Notes: generated by a model not told the origin, from the letters alone. A DNA stretch of 64,000 nt from Olavius algarvensis associated proteobacterium Delta 3 (GCA_903231505.1 CAFBRK010000083.1:1-64000), one strand, 5' to 3'; numbered from the stretch's first letter, positions 37,410 through 45,744 are shown. A program made the numbers and translations.

Positions 37410-38492
37410 CTATCTCCGATTTTTCTTGTGCTTCATTACAGTTTTACAGAATTTCCCGAACTGTTTGTCTTTTTGCCTTTTCTCTAAATACGACATTTCA
37501 TTATATATGGATTCTTTTTTCATTTTTATATAATTTTTATATCTTTTTTCAGGTACTTTCCCGTCTTCCACTGCTCTTAAAACGGCACATCCTTTTTCAT
37601 TAATATGGGTACAATCATTGAATTGACATTGTTCTGACAGCTTTATAATTTCTGTAAATGTTTCATCAATTCCCGTTTCTACAGAAAAATTACCGAGTTC
37701 TCTCATTCCTGGAGTGTCTATCAGCATTGCTTCACATTCTAGTTTTATCAGTTGTCGATAGGTTGTGGCATGCCTGCCTTTACTATCTTTTTTTCTGACA
37801 GTCTTTGTTGGGAATATTTCTTTTCCAATCAGATTGTTTAATAATGTTGTTTTGCCAACACCAGAAGAACCCAACAAACAATATGTTTTCCGAGGAGCCA
37901 AGAGATCTTTAACGTTCTTTAAACCCGATTCATTTTCATTACTAAATGGTTGTACATGCAAAAAGGGCATTATTTTATGAATTTTTGTTTCCCGATTTTC
38001 GATGTCTTTTGGGCTGAGCAGATCACTTTTACTCAACAATACAATGGGCTCGATATTGCTATCCTTAACCATCACTAAATATCGCTCGAGTCTCCTGAGG
38101 TTAAAATTTGTGTCCAAAGATTGAACAATGAATGCAACATCGATATTGGCGGCAATTATTTGAAAATCAATTCTTTTTCCCGGCGTTTTCCTTTTTAGGA
38201 GTGATTTTCTGGGTAGCACATTATGAATTATTGACAAGGTGCCTTTATCATAGAAAGTTGCTAAAACCCAATCCCCCACAGCAGGGTAATCAATCGGAGA
38301 GGCCGCGCTAAAAAGCATTTTTCCAATCAGTTCCGCAAAAACATCATTCTCACCATTATTTATAATGTAGCTGTCTTTATGAACAGCAATCACTCTTGCG
38401 ACATCAAAGCTCTTTAAATTCATTAGGGCAGCATTATCCTGGAACCATTTTCCAAAACCAAGTGCTTCTATGTTATTTGAGATCTTATCCAT
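37410..38492 (-). CDS. RsgA-like ribosome-associated GTPase (cassette 29)
   Basis: A 360-residue circularly permuted GTPase. G4 SKSD (154-157) comes before G1 GSSGVGKT (208-215) and G3 DTPG (259-262), and a zinc finger follows (C289, C294, H296, C302), all as in RsgA, the 30S maturation factor. An N-terminal OB-like region spans about 30-100. AT-rich codon use differs from the backbone. A mobile second copy of a ribosome-assembly GTPase could be a stress or antibiotic-tolerance variant; the chromosomal copy is not in this window. Confidence 0.9.
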   Translation of the reverse strand: MDKISNNIEALGFGKWFQDNAALMNLKSFDVARVIAVHKDSYIINNGENDVFAELIGKMLFSAASPIDYPAVGDWVLATFYDKGTLSIIHNVLPRKSLLKRKTPGKRIDFQIIAANIDVAFIVQSLDTNFNLRRLERYLVMVKDSNIEPIVLLSKSDLLSPKDIENRETKIHKIMPFLHVQPFSNENESGLKNVKDLLAPRKTYCLLGSSGVGKTTLLNNLIGKEIFPTKTVRKKDSKGRHATTYRQLIKLECEAMLIDTPGMRELGNFSVETGIDETFTEIIKLSEQCQFNDCTHINEKGCAVLRAVEDGKVPEKRYKNYIKMKKESIYNEMSYLEKRQKDKQFGKFCKTVMKHKKNRR

Positions 38493-38507
38493 ATTTTACT
38501 TTCAAGC

Positions 38508-38609
38508 ACCTAACGTCTGAGCTCAGCAGCGTGCCGTCAGGCAGGCGCGAGCATTGCGCACGTAAGGCGTGTGACAGTTAGGAATGTCTGCTTCAGCGAT
38601 TTGTTATGT
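38508..38609 (-). repeat. attC 28 (subfamily B)
   Basis: ACCTAAC (38508-38514) and GTTATGT (38603-38609), 102 bp; shares the GTGCCGTCAGGC and GTGACAGTTAGG blocks with attC 10 and 12. Confidence 0.92.
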
Positions 38610-38630
38610 GCATTAAAGCTAATTTGATCA

Positions 38631-38966
38631 CTAATCTAACCACTCCATAAATGAAAATGACTGCTGAAATTCTGGGGGGAGGCAATTGTAAACGAACAGC
38701 ACCAACCAGAATAAAAGCATAAGAACTAAACTGAGTGGGTCGTCATCAAGAGAATCGTCTTTTTTAATAACACAAAAAAAAAGATAGCCGGTAGATATAG
38801 TCAGAAGAAAATAAACAGCTCGCCAAATATTGGCCGCCTGATATCCGAACAATTCAGGTAAATCAAATAACCATGCAAAAAATGCGACAGCAAAGAAAAA
38901 AATACCAATATGCCAAAAGAAATACGTTCCCTTAGAACCTTTTTTCATAGAGATATCGAATCCCAA
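38631..38966 (-). CDS. Cassette 28 membrane protein, unknown
   Basis: A 111-residue protein with three or four spans (about 17-34, 44-64, 75-95). MKKGSKGTYFFWH at 38948 is an alternative start. The C-terminus (FQQSFSFMEWLD) is polar. No family recognised; small multi-span proteins are frequent in this array. Confidence 0.65.
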   Translation of the reverse strand: MGFDISMKKGSKGTYFFWHIGIFFFAVAFFAWLFDLPELFGYQAANIWRAVYFLLTISTGYLFFCVIKKDDSLDDDPLSLVLMLLFWLVLFVYNCLPPEFQQSFSFMEWLD

Positions 38967-38996
38967 AGCTTAGTGTCGGCAGTTATTTATTAAAGC

Positions 38997-39119
38997 ACAT
39001 AACGTCCGAATAACCCGCCAAAAAGGCAAGAGCGTTTTTGCTACAAGTAGTTCAATGAAAAACAGCGCAAAAATTAAAGCCGCACGTCTTTTTGGTCGGA
39101 GTTCATTCGTTGGTTATAC
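38997..39119 (-). repeat. attC 27
   Basis: ACATAAC (38997-39003) and GTTATAC (39113-39119), 123 bp, with a long AAAAAGACGTG/CGTCTTTTT-type inner stem. Confidence 0.85.
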
Positions 39120-39136
39120 CGTTTTTTTCTTTTTGT

Positions 39137-39544
39137 TTATTCACAAAATTGGAGTAACCAAGTCGCCTTTTCTTTATGTTTAAAGTTCGGTTGAGCAAGT
39201 AATTGATTTAGTTTAGCCTTACATTTTTCAGGTTCAGAATCTGCAATTTCAGTTAAAAAGTGATTGAATGAATCATTATCATGACCTTCTTGCTCATTTA
39301 GGAGCGATGCATCAAAAAGTTCTTCCAAAAATTCTGAACCGCCCAGATCACAAATTGGTTCTGCCAATAATTCACGGACCCAGAAATTATTTTTTTCTGA
39401 CTTCAACAAATTTAATAATTGAGGCAAGTCCTCTTTGGATGCACATTTATTTATTCTGTCGGAGGCCTCCAACTTCTGGTCTACATCATAGTCTTCAAAA
39501 TCCGACCACAAAATTTCAATCTCTTCTTGAATTTCTTTTTTCAT
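39137..39544 (-). CDS. Cassette 27 HEAT-repeat-like protein
   Basis: A 135-residue acidic, all-helical protein. KEDLPQLLNLLKSEKNNFWVR and the following LAEPICDLGG read as a HEAT-like helical pair, with further helices to the end. The ATG at 39544 (MKKEIQEEIEIL) is chosen because the longer frame runs through attC 26. Similar small HEAT proteins occur as immunity or adaptor proteins, but no specific family was recognised. Confidence 0.7.
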   Translation of the reverse strand: MKKEIQEEIEILWSDFEDYDVDQKLEASDRINKCASKEDLPQLLNLLKSEKNNFWVRELLAEPICDLGGSEFLEELFDASLLNEQEGHDNDSFNHFLTEIADSEPEKCKAKLNQLLAQPNFKHKEKATWLLQFCE

Positions 39545-39555
39545 ATTTAATTCCG

Positions 39556-39661
39556 GTATAACGCCCGAAAATAAGCTGCGTGCCACATGCCTTAAAAAAC
39601 TGCACGGCTTTTACGGAAAACCGCGCAGCTTCTCACGTCAGCTTCATTTGCTTTGTTATGC
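39556..39661 (-). repeat. attC 26
   Basis: GTATAAC (39556-39562) and GTTATGC (39655-39661), 106 bp, with AAAGCCGTGCA/TGCACGGCTTT-like inner arms. Confidence 0.85.
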
Positions 39662-39666
39662 GTCCA

Positions 39667-39972
39667 TTACTTTTCAAAAAACACTTCATACAAAGCTGAA
39701 GTTTCTTCTTTTTCAAGCAAAAAAGAATCATCTTCTGGGTAATACTTGGCTTTCTCGGGATGATCCCCGGCAAACTTCTTCACTGATTCCATCGAATCCC
39801 ATAGGGTAACCAACAAGAAATGCGCCGCGTCCCCGTCGAATCGCCGGAGGAAATAGAGCTTCTTTAAACCTTCTATGGAGCCATAATCGGGTGCTGCTCT
39901 CTCTTTCATAAATTCAGCATACTCATCGGCTTCAGATGTTTTGGTTCTTCCATGCCAAAGTCTGACGATCAT
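39667..39972 (-). CDS. Antibiotic-biosynthesis-monooxygenase (ABM)-like protein (cassette 26)
   Basis: A 101-residue dimeric alpha/beta-barrel type protein: MIVRLWHGRTKTSEADEYAE at the start, then YFLRRFDGDAAHFLLVTLW and FAGDHPEKAKYYPED, the pattern of ABM-domain proteins. Substrate unknown; members include heme-degrading, quinone-oxidising and stress proteins. It is a whole-domain single-gene cassette. Confidence 0.85.
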   Translation of the reverse strand: MIVRLWHGRTKTSEADEYAEFMKERAAPDYGSIEGLKKLYFLRRFDGDAAHFLLVTLWDSMESVKKFAGDHPEKAKYYPEDDSFLLEKEETSALYEVFFEK

Positions 39973-40024
39973 TTCTAAGCCTCCCTTCTGGTCTTTACCG
40001 TGTCGGCCACTGACTTCAGTAGGC

Positions 40025-40085
40025 GCATAACGCCAAGTTCACTTGCCGCGCGCTTCGCGCGCTCAAGTGCAACGACAGGTTATGA
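40025..40085 (-). repeat. attC 25
   Basis: GCATAAC (40025-40031) and GTTATGA (40079-40085), 61 bp, with the long stem CACTTG...CAAGTG around GCGCGCTTCGCGCGC. Confidence 0.9.
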
Positions 40086-40121
40086 TTCACTTTCGTCACC
40101 GAATACCCGGGCAAAGGTTCT

Positions 40122-40490
40122 TCACAGATTCATGTAGGCTATGATGAAAACGGCCACCATCCCGATCTCCGTGACCAATGGGAAAACGACCTTCTTGTCA
40201 AAGCCGTCCATCGCAAGCCCTACGCATCGCCCAGTAACGACAACACTCATCGTCATGGCCACCGCCAGGATGAAGGTGGTGTTGTCTGTAACCAGTCCGG
40301 TAGCAAGAACGATTGACGAGCCGATGAACAAGCCACCGAGAAAGCCACGGATCGTACTGAGGCCGGCGGCCCCCTGCGGTTCAACAGCAAGAATCGCGAA
40401 CATCGATTTGACCGCAAACATCGTCCTCACACCGAGCCCGGCCAAGAACAAACAACTTAGGCCTACCAAGCTTTGAAGTACTGTTTCCAT
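40122..40490 (-). CDS. DUF4345-type membrane protein (cassette 25)
   Basis: A 122-residue four-span protein. GLGVRTMFAVKSMFAILAVE and GLSTIRGFLGGLFIGSSIV (residues about 43-61) match the DUF4345 family. Function unknown. The gene is followed by attC 25. Confidence 0.75.
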   Translation of the reverse strand: METVLQSLVGLSCLFLAGLGVRTMFAVKSMFAILAVEPQGAAGLSTIRGFLGGLFIGSSIVLATGLVTDNTTFILAVAMTMSVVVTGRCVGLAMDGFDKKVVFPLVTEIGMVAVFIIAYMNL

Positions 40491-40559
40491 CTCAAATCCT
40501 CGCTAAAAGCGTGAGGTTGGTTCCCGCCTCCGTCTTCCGCCCGCACTCCACTCCTGAGA

Positions 40560-40629
40560 TCATAACGTTTGAGCTGAGACGCGTGAATCGCGTCAGCGGT
40601 TCACGTCGTTTTCCAGCGATTTGTTAGAT
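40560..40629 (-). repeat. attC 24 (subfamily A)
   Basis: TCATAAC (40560-40566) and GTTAGAT (40623-40629), 70 bp; one of five closely similar sites with GAGCTGAGACGCGTGAA and CACGTCGTT(C/T)TCCAGCGA. Confidence 0.92.
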
Positions 40630-40637
40630 TTCAACTT

Positions 40638-41108
40638 TCAGTGAAAGCGAAACACTCCAGATATTATATGTGCGAATGCATTTAAAACAAACTGGGCAGC
40701 AAATAGAAGCATACCCAAAAAAACCGCGATTTTGGGCTTTCTGATAGTGACACACAAGAAACCAGAAACCACGGCGTAGAACAAGATTGTTCCAGTTATG
40801 ACTGCGTGATTGACGCCTTTTGAAACAAGGGAACCTGAGAGTATGAACGCTATTATGGCTGTGACGATTGACGAATATATAAAGCTCCGCCAATTGACCT
40901 GTTGTTTACGATACCATAAGAGCAAACCAGCTAACAAAAGCCATATACTCACAGTTGAAAGCCGAGCAAGGGTCCATCTCAGATAACCTTCAGGTTTTGC
41001 AATTAGCCCGTAATCTTTCCAGTCTGTAGAGAGAGCAAATACAATGTAAACGCACCACGTAAGAAGAATCCCCAATCCTACATCTCGTTTGCTAGTAATT
41101 TTCTCCAT
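40638..41108 (-). CDS. Cassette 24 membrane protein, unknown
   Basis: A 156-residue protein with about five spans (11-27, 48-66, 75-93, 99-119, 125-147), a basic KPKIAVF loop and a polar N-terminus (MEKITSKRD). No family recognised. It is flanked by two attC sites of the same subfamily (A). Confidence 0.68.
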   Translation of the reverse strand: MEKITSKRDVGLGILLTWCVYIVFALSTDWKDYGLIAKPEGYLRWTLARLSTVSIWLLLAGLLLWYRKQQVNWRSFIYSSIVTAIIAFILSGSLVSKGVNHAVITGTILFYAVVSGFLCVTIRKPKIAVFLGMLLFAAQFVLNAFAHIISGVFRFH

Positions 41109-41114
41109 ACAGAA

Positions 41115-41184
41115 ATATAACGTCTGAGCTGAGACGCGTGAAGCGCGTCAGCGGTTCACGTCGTTCTCCAGCGATATGTTATGA
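41115..41184 (-). repeat. attC 23 (subfamily A)
   Basis: ATATAAC (41115-41121) and GTTATGA (41178-41184), 70 bp; nearly the same sequence as attC 17, 22 and 24. Confidence 0.93.
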
Positions 41185-41193
41185 TTTAAAGAT

Positions 41194-42090
41194 TCATTCT
41201 ATCCAAACAGGCGAAAGATGGCTTGAAAGGTTTCCGCCATGCGTCAGCTTTTGTAGGCTATTTCCATTAGTTGAAACTTTCCATAACCGCCATTCAAAAT
41301 TCTTGTCTGTTCCAGTGAATACTATGGTTTTTCCGTCATTAGACAATGTGAGAAAATCTCTTGAACCAATTGGGTCATTAGTGAGTTGGATGAGATCCTT
41401 CTCATCAATCGAATATTTCCACACATATTGGAGTCCAGGCTTCTTTCTTCCAACAAAAATAATAGTATTTTCATCTTTCCACTTGGCCGATGTACAACTT
41501 CGAAATTCCTCCAAGATAAAATCCTTGACCGTGAAGCTATCTTTTTCAACATCTGCTATCAGGAAGCCCCAAAACGATCCTGTTGATATCGCCACCCTTT
41601 TTCCAGTTCGAGAGAAAGAGATACCCTGGGCGTTGTTTAATATTTTGCCATCTACTTTAACTTTTCTCCATGTATTCTTCGAAAATGAATAAATGAAAAT
41701 GCCGTTATCGTAATTAACGGCAAAAACATATTCTCCATTCGGATGAAATTTGGGCCTATAAATAGCATCATCGGAAGAGGTGGAATTATATATTTTCTCT
41801 ATTTTTTTAGTATCAAAATCATAGATATAGAGAGAACGGGGCTCATGATGACCATTGGAACCTTCAAAAATTAGCAATTTTTTCCCAGAATGATAATCTA
41901 TGTTGCCGATGTTTGACATTCCAACATTTAATTGATCAATTTTCCCGCTTCTAATATCGAAGATGTGCAAGCCTCCTTCATGCTCGGCAAAAAACGCTAT
42001 CTGGGGCCCACTATTTTGAGCAAGTCCATTTGAGCTAAGGATGAAGATCGATACGATACATAGCAGCTTTATTTTCATTTCATTACTCAT
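41194..42090 (-). CDS. TolB-like beta-propeller, secreted (cassette 23)
   Basis: A 298-residue protein with a signal peptide (cleavage near NGLAQ, residue 25) and repeated WD40-like PD40 units: YRPKFHPNGEYVFAV, AQGISFSRTGKRVAI, and FLTLSNDGKTIVFTGTD. It should form a six-bladed propeller in the periplasm. ATG at 42090 (MSNEMK) or 42078. The first codons lie inside the right part of attC 22's neighbourhood. Partner unknown. Confidence 0.82.
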   Translation of the reverse strand: MSNEMKIKLLCIVSIFILSSNGLAQNSGPQIAFFAEHEGGLHIFDIRSGKIDQLNVGMSNIGNIDYHSGKKLLIFEGSNGHHEPRSLYIYDFDTKKIEKIYNSTSSDDAIYRPKFHPNGEYVFAVNYDNGIFIYSFSKNTWRKVKVDGKILNNAQGISFSRTGKRVAISTGSFWGFLIADVEKDSFTVKDFILEEFRSCTSAKWKDENTIIFVGRKKPGLQYVWKYSIDEKDLIQLTNDPIGSRDFLTLSNDGKTIVFTGTDKNFEWRLWKVSTNGNSLQKLTHGGNLSSHLSPVWIE

Positions 42091-42156
42091 AACGTCTGAG
42101 CTGAGACGCGTGAAACGCGTTAGCGGTTCACGTCGTTCTCCAGCGATTTGTTATGT
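42087..42156 (-). repeat. attC 22 (subfamily A)
   Basis: TCATAAC (42087-42093) and GTTATGT (42150-42156), 70 bp; subfamily A. The start codon of the next cassette gene overlaps its left end. Confidence 0.93.
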
Positions 42157-42188
42157 GCTGATTTAATCTTTAATATATCGTAAAGACG

Positions 42189-42443
42189 TCACATTTCGTT
42201 TTGTTTATTTTTTGCAGAATAAATAAAATTCTTAAGTACAACACCAGCCAGAAACACCAGCGCCGACAACACCCAGGCGATTAAGACATACCAATAATTG
42301 GGGTCGAGCTTATCAGCAAGACTCATTGCCCACAAAGCAAACGTGAGCACCGGTATAAACAAAACCGCCAACACCAAGCCCAGGTAATAACAAATCTCAC
42401 TGATGATCCATAAAACATCATAATTCGCTGGTTTTTGATTCAT
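42189..42443 (-). CDS. Cassette 22 two-span membrane protein, unknown
   Basis: An 84-residue protein with two spans (about 14-40 and 50-73), a short loop (LADKLDPNYWY) and a charged C-terminus. No family recognised. Confidence 0.65.
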   Translation of the reverse strand: MNQKPANYDVLWIISEICYYLGLVLAVLFIPVLTFALWAMSLADKLDPNYWYVLIAWVLSALVFLAGVVLKNFIYSAKNKQNEM

Positions 42444-42490
42444 ATTTCTATGGTTAAAACCAACAATAAAAACTGTTAGTTATTTTCCGC

Positions 42491-42560
42491 ACATAACGTT
42501 GGAACTCACCTGCATCTGGAGACGGAGGCTCCAGATGTCAGGTGCGGTGACTTGTTATGG
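42491..42560 (-). repeat. attC 21 (subfamily D)
   Basis: ACATAAC (42491-42497) and GTTATGG (42554-42560), 70 bp; shares ACTCACCTGCA and GGTGCGGTGAC blocks with attC 6. Confidence 0.92.
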
Positions 42561-42564
42561 ATTT

Positions 42565-42795
42565 TTACGATTGGTGAGCTGCATACTCATCCAGCAGCCG
42601 TCGAATCATCTTTTGGTACTGGGTGTTGTATTTTTTTGCCTCTTTTTTAAAAAAATCAACGCTTGTTTTGCTGAGAGCAATGGTGACTTTCACTGTCTCA
42701 TCCTTCAGTGCCAGTTCCTCCGGCGAAGGAAGAAAATCTGAGATCACCCTCACTTTCCCAATCGGTTCATCAGTGTACTTTATTTTCCCTTTCAT
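42565..42795 (-). CDS. brnA: BrnA-like antitoxin (cassette 21)
   Basis: A 76-residue protein: a disordered, partly acidic N-terminus (IGKVRVISDFLPSPEEL) then a ribbon-helix-helix C-terminus (VKVTIALSKTSVDFFKKEAK) as in BrnA/CopG-type antitoxins. Its ATG lies inside the end of brnT with 26 bases of overlap, the usual toxin-first order of brnTA. It would bind and silence BrnT and repress the promoter. Confidence 0.86.
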   Translation of the reverse strand: MKGKIKYTDEPIGKVRVISDFLPSPEELALKDETVKVTIALSKTSVDFFKKEAKKYNTQYQKMIRRLLDEYAAHQS

Positions 42796-43060
42796 ATATC
42801 TGCTTCCCTTTCCGCCAATATCCGGCGCCGATGATTCTAATTTGCTTTTTGCGATAGGTAAATCTCACGGTTAAAACCCCCTCAGCGATTTTACCAAGGC
42901 AATAATATCGTTTTTCGTCATCACTGTGCTCCAGATCCTCCAGGATAACGCGATTTTTATCCAGGAATGCGAGCTGGGCCAAGGCAAAAGAGACTCCGTG
43001 TTTCCTCTGATTCAGACGATCCTTTGCTGGGTCCCACTCAAAATCAGAGCGCTTTTTCAT
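42770..43060 (-). CDS. brnT: BrnT-like toxin, DUF497 (cassette 21)
   Basis: A 96-residue ribonuclease toxin of the BrnT family: FEWDPAKDRLNQRKHGVSFA at the start and YCLGKIAEGVLTVRFTYRKK and RIIGAGYWRKGKQ in the C-terminal half are the family signature. The ATG at 43060 is chosen because the longer frame is not conserved in this family. Overlaps brnA. Confidence 0.9.
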   Translation of the reverse strand: MKKRSDFEWDPAKDRLNQRKHGVSFALAQLAFLDKNRVILEDLEHSDDEKRYYCLGKIAEGVLTVRFTYRKKQIRIIGAGYWRKGKQIYERENKVH

Positions 43061-43131
43061 ATGGATGATAATATTCCGAGGTTCGTAGTATGTCAATATA
43101 AATATATGGCTTTATATATGGTTTTTAATGC

Positions 43132-43191
43132 CCATAACGTCGCTAATCAGCCGCGCGGCTTTTTGCGTCGGCTGAATTAGCCTGGTTAGAT
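43132..43191 (-). repeat. attC 20 (subfamily E)
   Basis: CCATAAC (43132-43138) and GTTAGAT (43185-43191), 60 bp; AATCAGCCGCGCGGCTTTTTGCG block shared with attC 15. Confidence 0.9.
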
Positions 43192-43215
43192 TTTGTACCT
43201 ATTCAAATTTTGTGA

Positions 43216-43405
43216 CTATTCGTTTGTTAAGTCCTCTAAACGATAAAGAATAAACAGCCCCAGAGGGCCGAGGAAGATCAATAAACAATAGTTTCCTGGG
43301 TATCCTTTAGTTAGCTTTTGGTGTCCACATTTATTGGGGAAGTTCTCCGTCGCTCTTAATGCCGTTGTTAGCCAACAATTGATGATCGCAGAACAGGAGG
43401 GAGTC
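43216..43405 (-). pseudogene. Small membrane-protein remnant in cassette 20
   Basis: Between attC 20 and the end of the metallo-hydrolase gene a minus-strand frame ends with NYCLLIFLGPLGLFILYRLE and LTNE, a typical single-span tail, but lacks a credible start. It may be a decayed second gene of this cassette. Confidence 0.3.
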
Positions 43406-44680
43406 TTAATCTTGTTTCTCCTTAAGTCCATACTTCTTGTTGATCTCGTCATATGTGGGCTGAATCACATCCTTCATGTCGTATTTGCCGCCCACTATAA
43501 ATTCCGAATAAGGAATCCTGAGACTTGCATCGGGCAACTGAGGCTTTTCGGTGGCCGGAGGTGGCCAGACGTCTTCATCATAAATTGCCATCCGCACGCG
43601 AATATCGTCCTTGGAGATGTTCCACGCCATGTAGTCCTCGGCGAGACTCAGCGGACCGTCGTAGGTGGTACGGATGCGATCATTGATCGGCCCTGTGGTG
43701 TCGAAGTCCTTAAAGAAGTGATAGGCCACGGCCATCCGCGGCTTGACGAGCGACATCATTTTGCCAAACGCTTCAGGTGCGGTGTGGATCTGGGTGCCAA
43801 CCGCTAAAGCGCTTTGTGGTGTGAATTGAAACTTGGTGATCATGTCCGGCACGGTGACGAAGCACTCATGGATCGCCAGATCGGCATCCTTCGCATACTT
43901 CGCATACCACTTGTTCGGATAGGTATCACCTCCGAACACAAATTTGAGGCCGTTCCAATCAACGATGAAACTCACAGGACCGTCCAGGGAGTGGATGGCC
44001 GGGATGGTCCGGATCGTCACACCGTTCTCCTGATAGATGATTTGATTCACGCCCTTGTAGTCAAACTCGGTGACCTCAAAAGGTTGGTATCCACGTGGAT
44101 CGGTTATTCCCGCGCGGCCGTCGATGTCCCAGGTAAGCGCTTTGAACAAATGCTCCAGCGCGTACTTCGTGCCCCTCTCCGGTGTATCGCCTCTTGGTCC
44201 CCAGACGCGTAGAGGTTTCTGGCGGCCGGCCAGCGCACCACCGATAAAGAGCGCGTCGAGATCGCCAAAGTGATCGGTATGCAGGTGGCTCAGGAAGACC
44301 TTGTCGAGGTAATTGTAGGGGATCTGCATGGCAGCGATACGCTCTGCCGATCCGGTCCCGACATCGAATATAAATTTGTCACCGTTCCCTAGTTCGAGGA
44401 GCCAGCACGACGCCGCTTGTTTCGGACGCGCCGTGGGCATGCCGGTGCCACAGGCAAACAACCGCATTTCATCCGGCTCCAGATCCTCGCTGTTGGGCGC
44501 GTAGAAATCACGAGCGCGCGCCTTCACCGGTGACGCTTTTGACGAACTCTCAGCGGCGATTGACTCACCTATGAGCCCGGACGATTTTCCTTCGCGTCCG
44601 TCTAAATGTCCCCATTGATAGAGCATCATGGCCATGAATGCCATAGATACAACGACAAGAACTCTTTTCTTTGTGATCAT
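43406..44680 (-). CDS. GntH-like MBL-fold metallo-hydrolase (cassette 20)
   Basis: A 424-residue protein: N-terminal membrane anchor or signal (residues 5-22), then a metallo-beta-lactamase domain with HLHTDHFGDLD (H132, H134, D136, H137), FACGTGMPTARPKQ before it, and later FGGDTYPNKWYAKY and IHECFV. The motif set resembles the group named GntH-like in guanitoxin-type annotations. The ATG at 44680 is preceded by GAGGAGGAG; the longer frame enters attC 19. Periplasmic hydrolase is likely, substrate unknown. It is the largest cassette gene. Confidence 0.88.
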   Translation of the reverse strand: MITKKRVLVVVSMAFMAMMLYQWGHLDGREGKSSGLIGESIAAESSSKASPVKARARDFYAPNSEDLEPDEMRLFACGTGMPTARPKQAASCWLLELGNGDKFIFDVGTGSAERIAAMQIPYNYLDKVFLSHLHTDHFGDLDALFIGGALAGRQKPLRVWGPRGDTPERGTKYALEHLFKALTWDIDGRAGITDPRGYQPFEVTEFDYKGVNQIIYQENGVTIRTIPAIHSLDGPVSFIVDWNGLKFVFGGDTYPNKWYAKYAKDADLAIHECFVTVPDMITKFQFTPQSALAVGTQIHTAPEAFGKMMSLVKPRMAVAYHFFKDFDTTGPINDRIRTTYDGPLSLAEDYMAWNISKDDIRVRMAIYDEDVWPPPATEKPQLPDASLRIPYSEFIVGGKYDMKDVIQPTYDEINKKYGLKEKQD

Positions 44681-44713
44681 TAAACTCCTCCTCTGGTAAA
44701 GATTTTTTTGTCT

Positions 44714-44842
44714 GGCTAACGTCCGCCGGTCACCTGCGCCAGGCGTTTTCAAATAGGTTTGCTTAGATTGAATATTAGTCTCTACAACCACCTTTTTTTG
44801 CCGACTCGGCGTCTGGCGTCAGGTTCACTGGCGTGGTTATGC
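44714..44842 (-). repeat. attC 19
   Basis: GGCTAAC (44714-44720) and GTTATGC (44836-44842), 129 bp, with CACCTGCGCCAGGCG / CGTCTGGCGTCAGG arms. Confidence 0.85.
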
Positions 44843-44853
44843 GTCTTCATTAG

Positions 44854-45225
44854 TCACAACTCGGAGTCTAAATCAGTGGGAAACGGCTCTGCCTCAAACT
44901 CTCCATCGTCGTTCCTTCCGAAGGCGCTGCCCACAGGGAAAGGAAGGAACTCGACGATGCTTTCATCGTAGTTGGCTATGGTGTTGATGTCGTAGAAGGC
45001 CGTGTTGGCGGCGTTATCCACATGCTCCTGCGGTTCATCGCCGGAAAAGAAGCGCCAGCCGCTATCGGCTGGAACATCAGGATCGGGAGACTCTCGATAC
45101 ATAAACCCGACTTTTTTGCCTTGAACAGTAATATCATCTGTTGCGATACAAGCGCCGTAACCTTCCGCAACGGACTTCAGCTGGGAGAGCGGGAGGAAGT
45201 ACTGTTTGTCCATCTTGTCATTCAT
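44854..45225 (-). CDS. Imm33-type (DUF2185) immunity-like protein (cassette 19)
   Basis: A 123-residue soluble protein whose core VGFMYRESPDPDVPADSGWR and NTAFYDINTIANYD fit DUF2185, classed as immunity protein Imm33. These partner polymorphic toxins, but no toxin is adjacent, so it would be an orphan immunity gene. The ATG at 45225 (MNDKMDKQY) is chosen because the longer frame runs through attC 18. Confidence 0.87.
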   Translation of the reverse strand: MNDKMDKQYFLPLSQLKSVAEGYGACIATDDITVQGKKVGFMYRESPDPDVPADSGWRFFSGDEPQEHVDNAANTAFYDINTIANYDESIVEFLPFPVGSAFGRNDDGEFEAEPFPTDLDSEL

Positions 45226-45237
45226 TTTAATACTCGC

Positions 45238-45325
45238 GCATAACGCCCCGCATAACCGGATGGGAGAAGCCGCATAGCAAAGCGGCTCGGGTTTTCCCAG
45301 TCCGGCGTTAATGCGATTGTTAGAG
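45238..45325 (-). repeat. attC 18 (subfamily F)
   Basis: GCATAAC (45238-45244) and GTTAGAG (45319-45325), 88 bp; resembles attC 29 in length and inner blocks. Confidence 0.88.
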
Positions 45326-45331
45326 GTAAAG

Positions 45332-45625
45332 TCATTTTTTAGAACGAACTTCGAAAGCTTCTGGATTAAAACCAAATAAAGAATTGCATCTAATCCAAAA
45401 AGTTTTTTCTATTCCTTTAGAGTCTTGAACTACAATTTTATAAACAGGGCGATTCCCTGTTAGTATATAAGGCCCTGTCCGGAACATTCTAAATTGTTTA
45501 GTAATTATCTTTAAATCGTTTTTTCTTATCCATTCATTTATAGATTTGTTCGCAGTTGAGAAAACCCAATAAAAGTAAAATCCAATCATACCCAAAAAAA
45601 GATAACCAATAACCTCTTCAAACAT
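45332..45625 (-). CDS. Cassette 18 single-span protein, unknown
   Basis: A 97-residue protein with one N-terminal span (about 5-25) and a beta-rich soluble tail (YKIVVQDSKGIEKTFWIRC). The stop is just beyond attC 18. No family recognised. Confidence 0.65.
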   Translation of the reverse strand: MFEEVIGYLFLGMIGFYFYWVFSTANKSINEWIRKNDLKIITKQFRMFRTGPYILTGNRPVYKIVVQDSKGIEKTFWIRCNSLFGFNPEAFEVRSKK

Positions 45626-45638
45626 AAATCGAGTTACC

Positions 45639-45708
45639 CTCTAACGTCTGAGCTGAGACGCGTGAAGCGCGTCAGCGGTTCACGTCGTTCTCCAGCGATT
45701 TGTTAGGC
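45639..45708 (-). repeat. attC 17 (subfamily A)
   Basis: CTCTAAC (45639-45645) and GTTAGGC (45702-45708), 70 bp; the clearest copy of subfamily A, with perfect GACGCGTGAAGCGCGTC inner stem. Confidence 0.94.
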
Positions 45709-45744
45709 GGTAGTTCCATTAATATTTTTCACCCCAAAGAGATG

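Noticed and set aside
41115-41184. Subfamily A palindromes as rho-independent terminators
   Set aside because: No T-run follows on either strand, and the ends match integron core sites.
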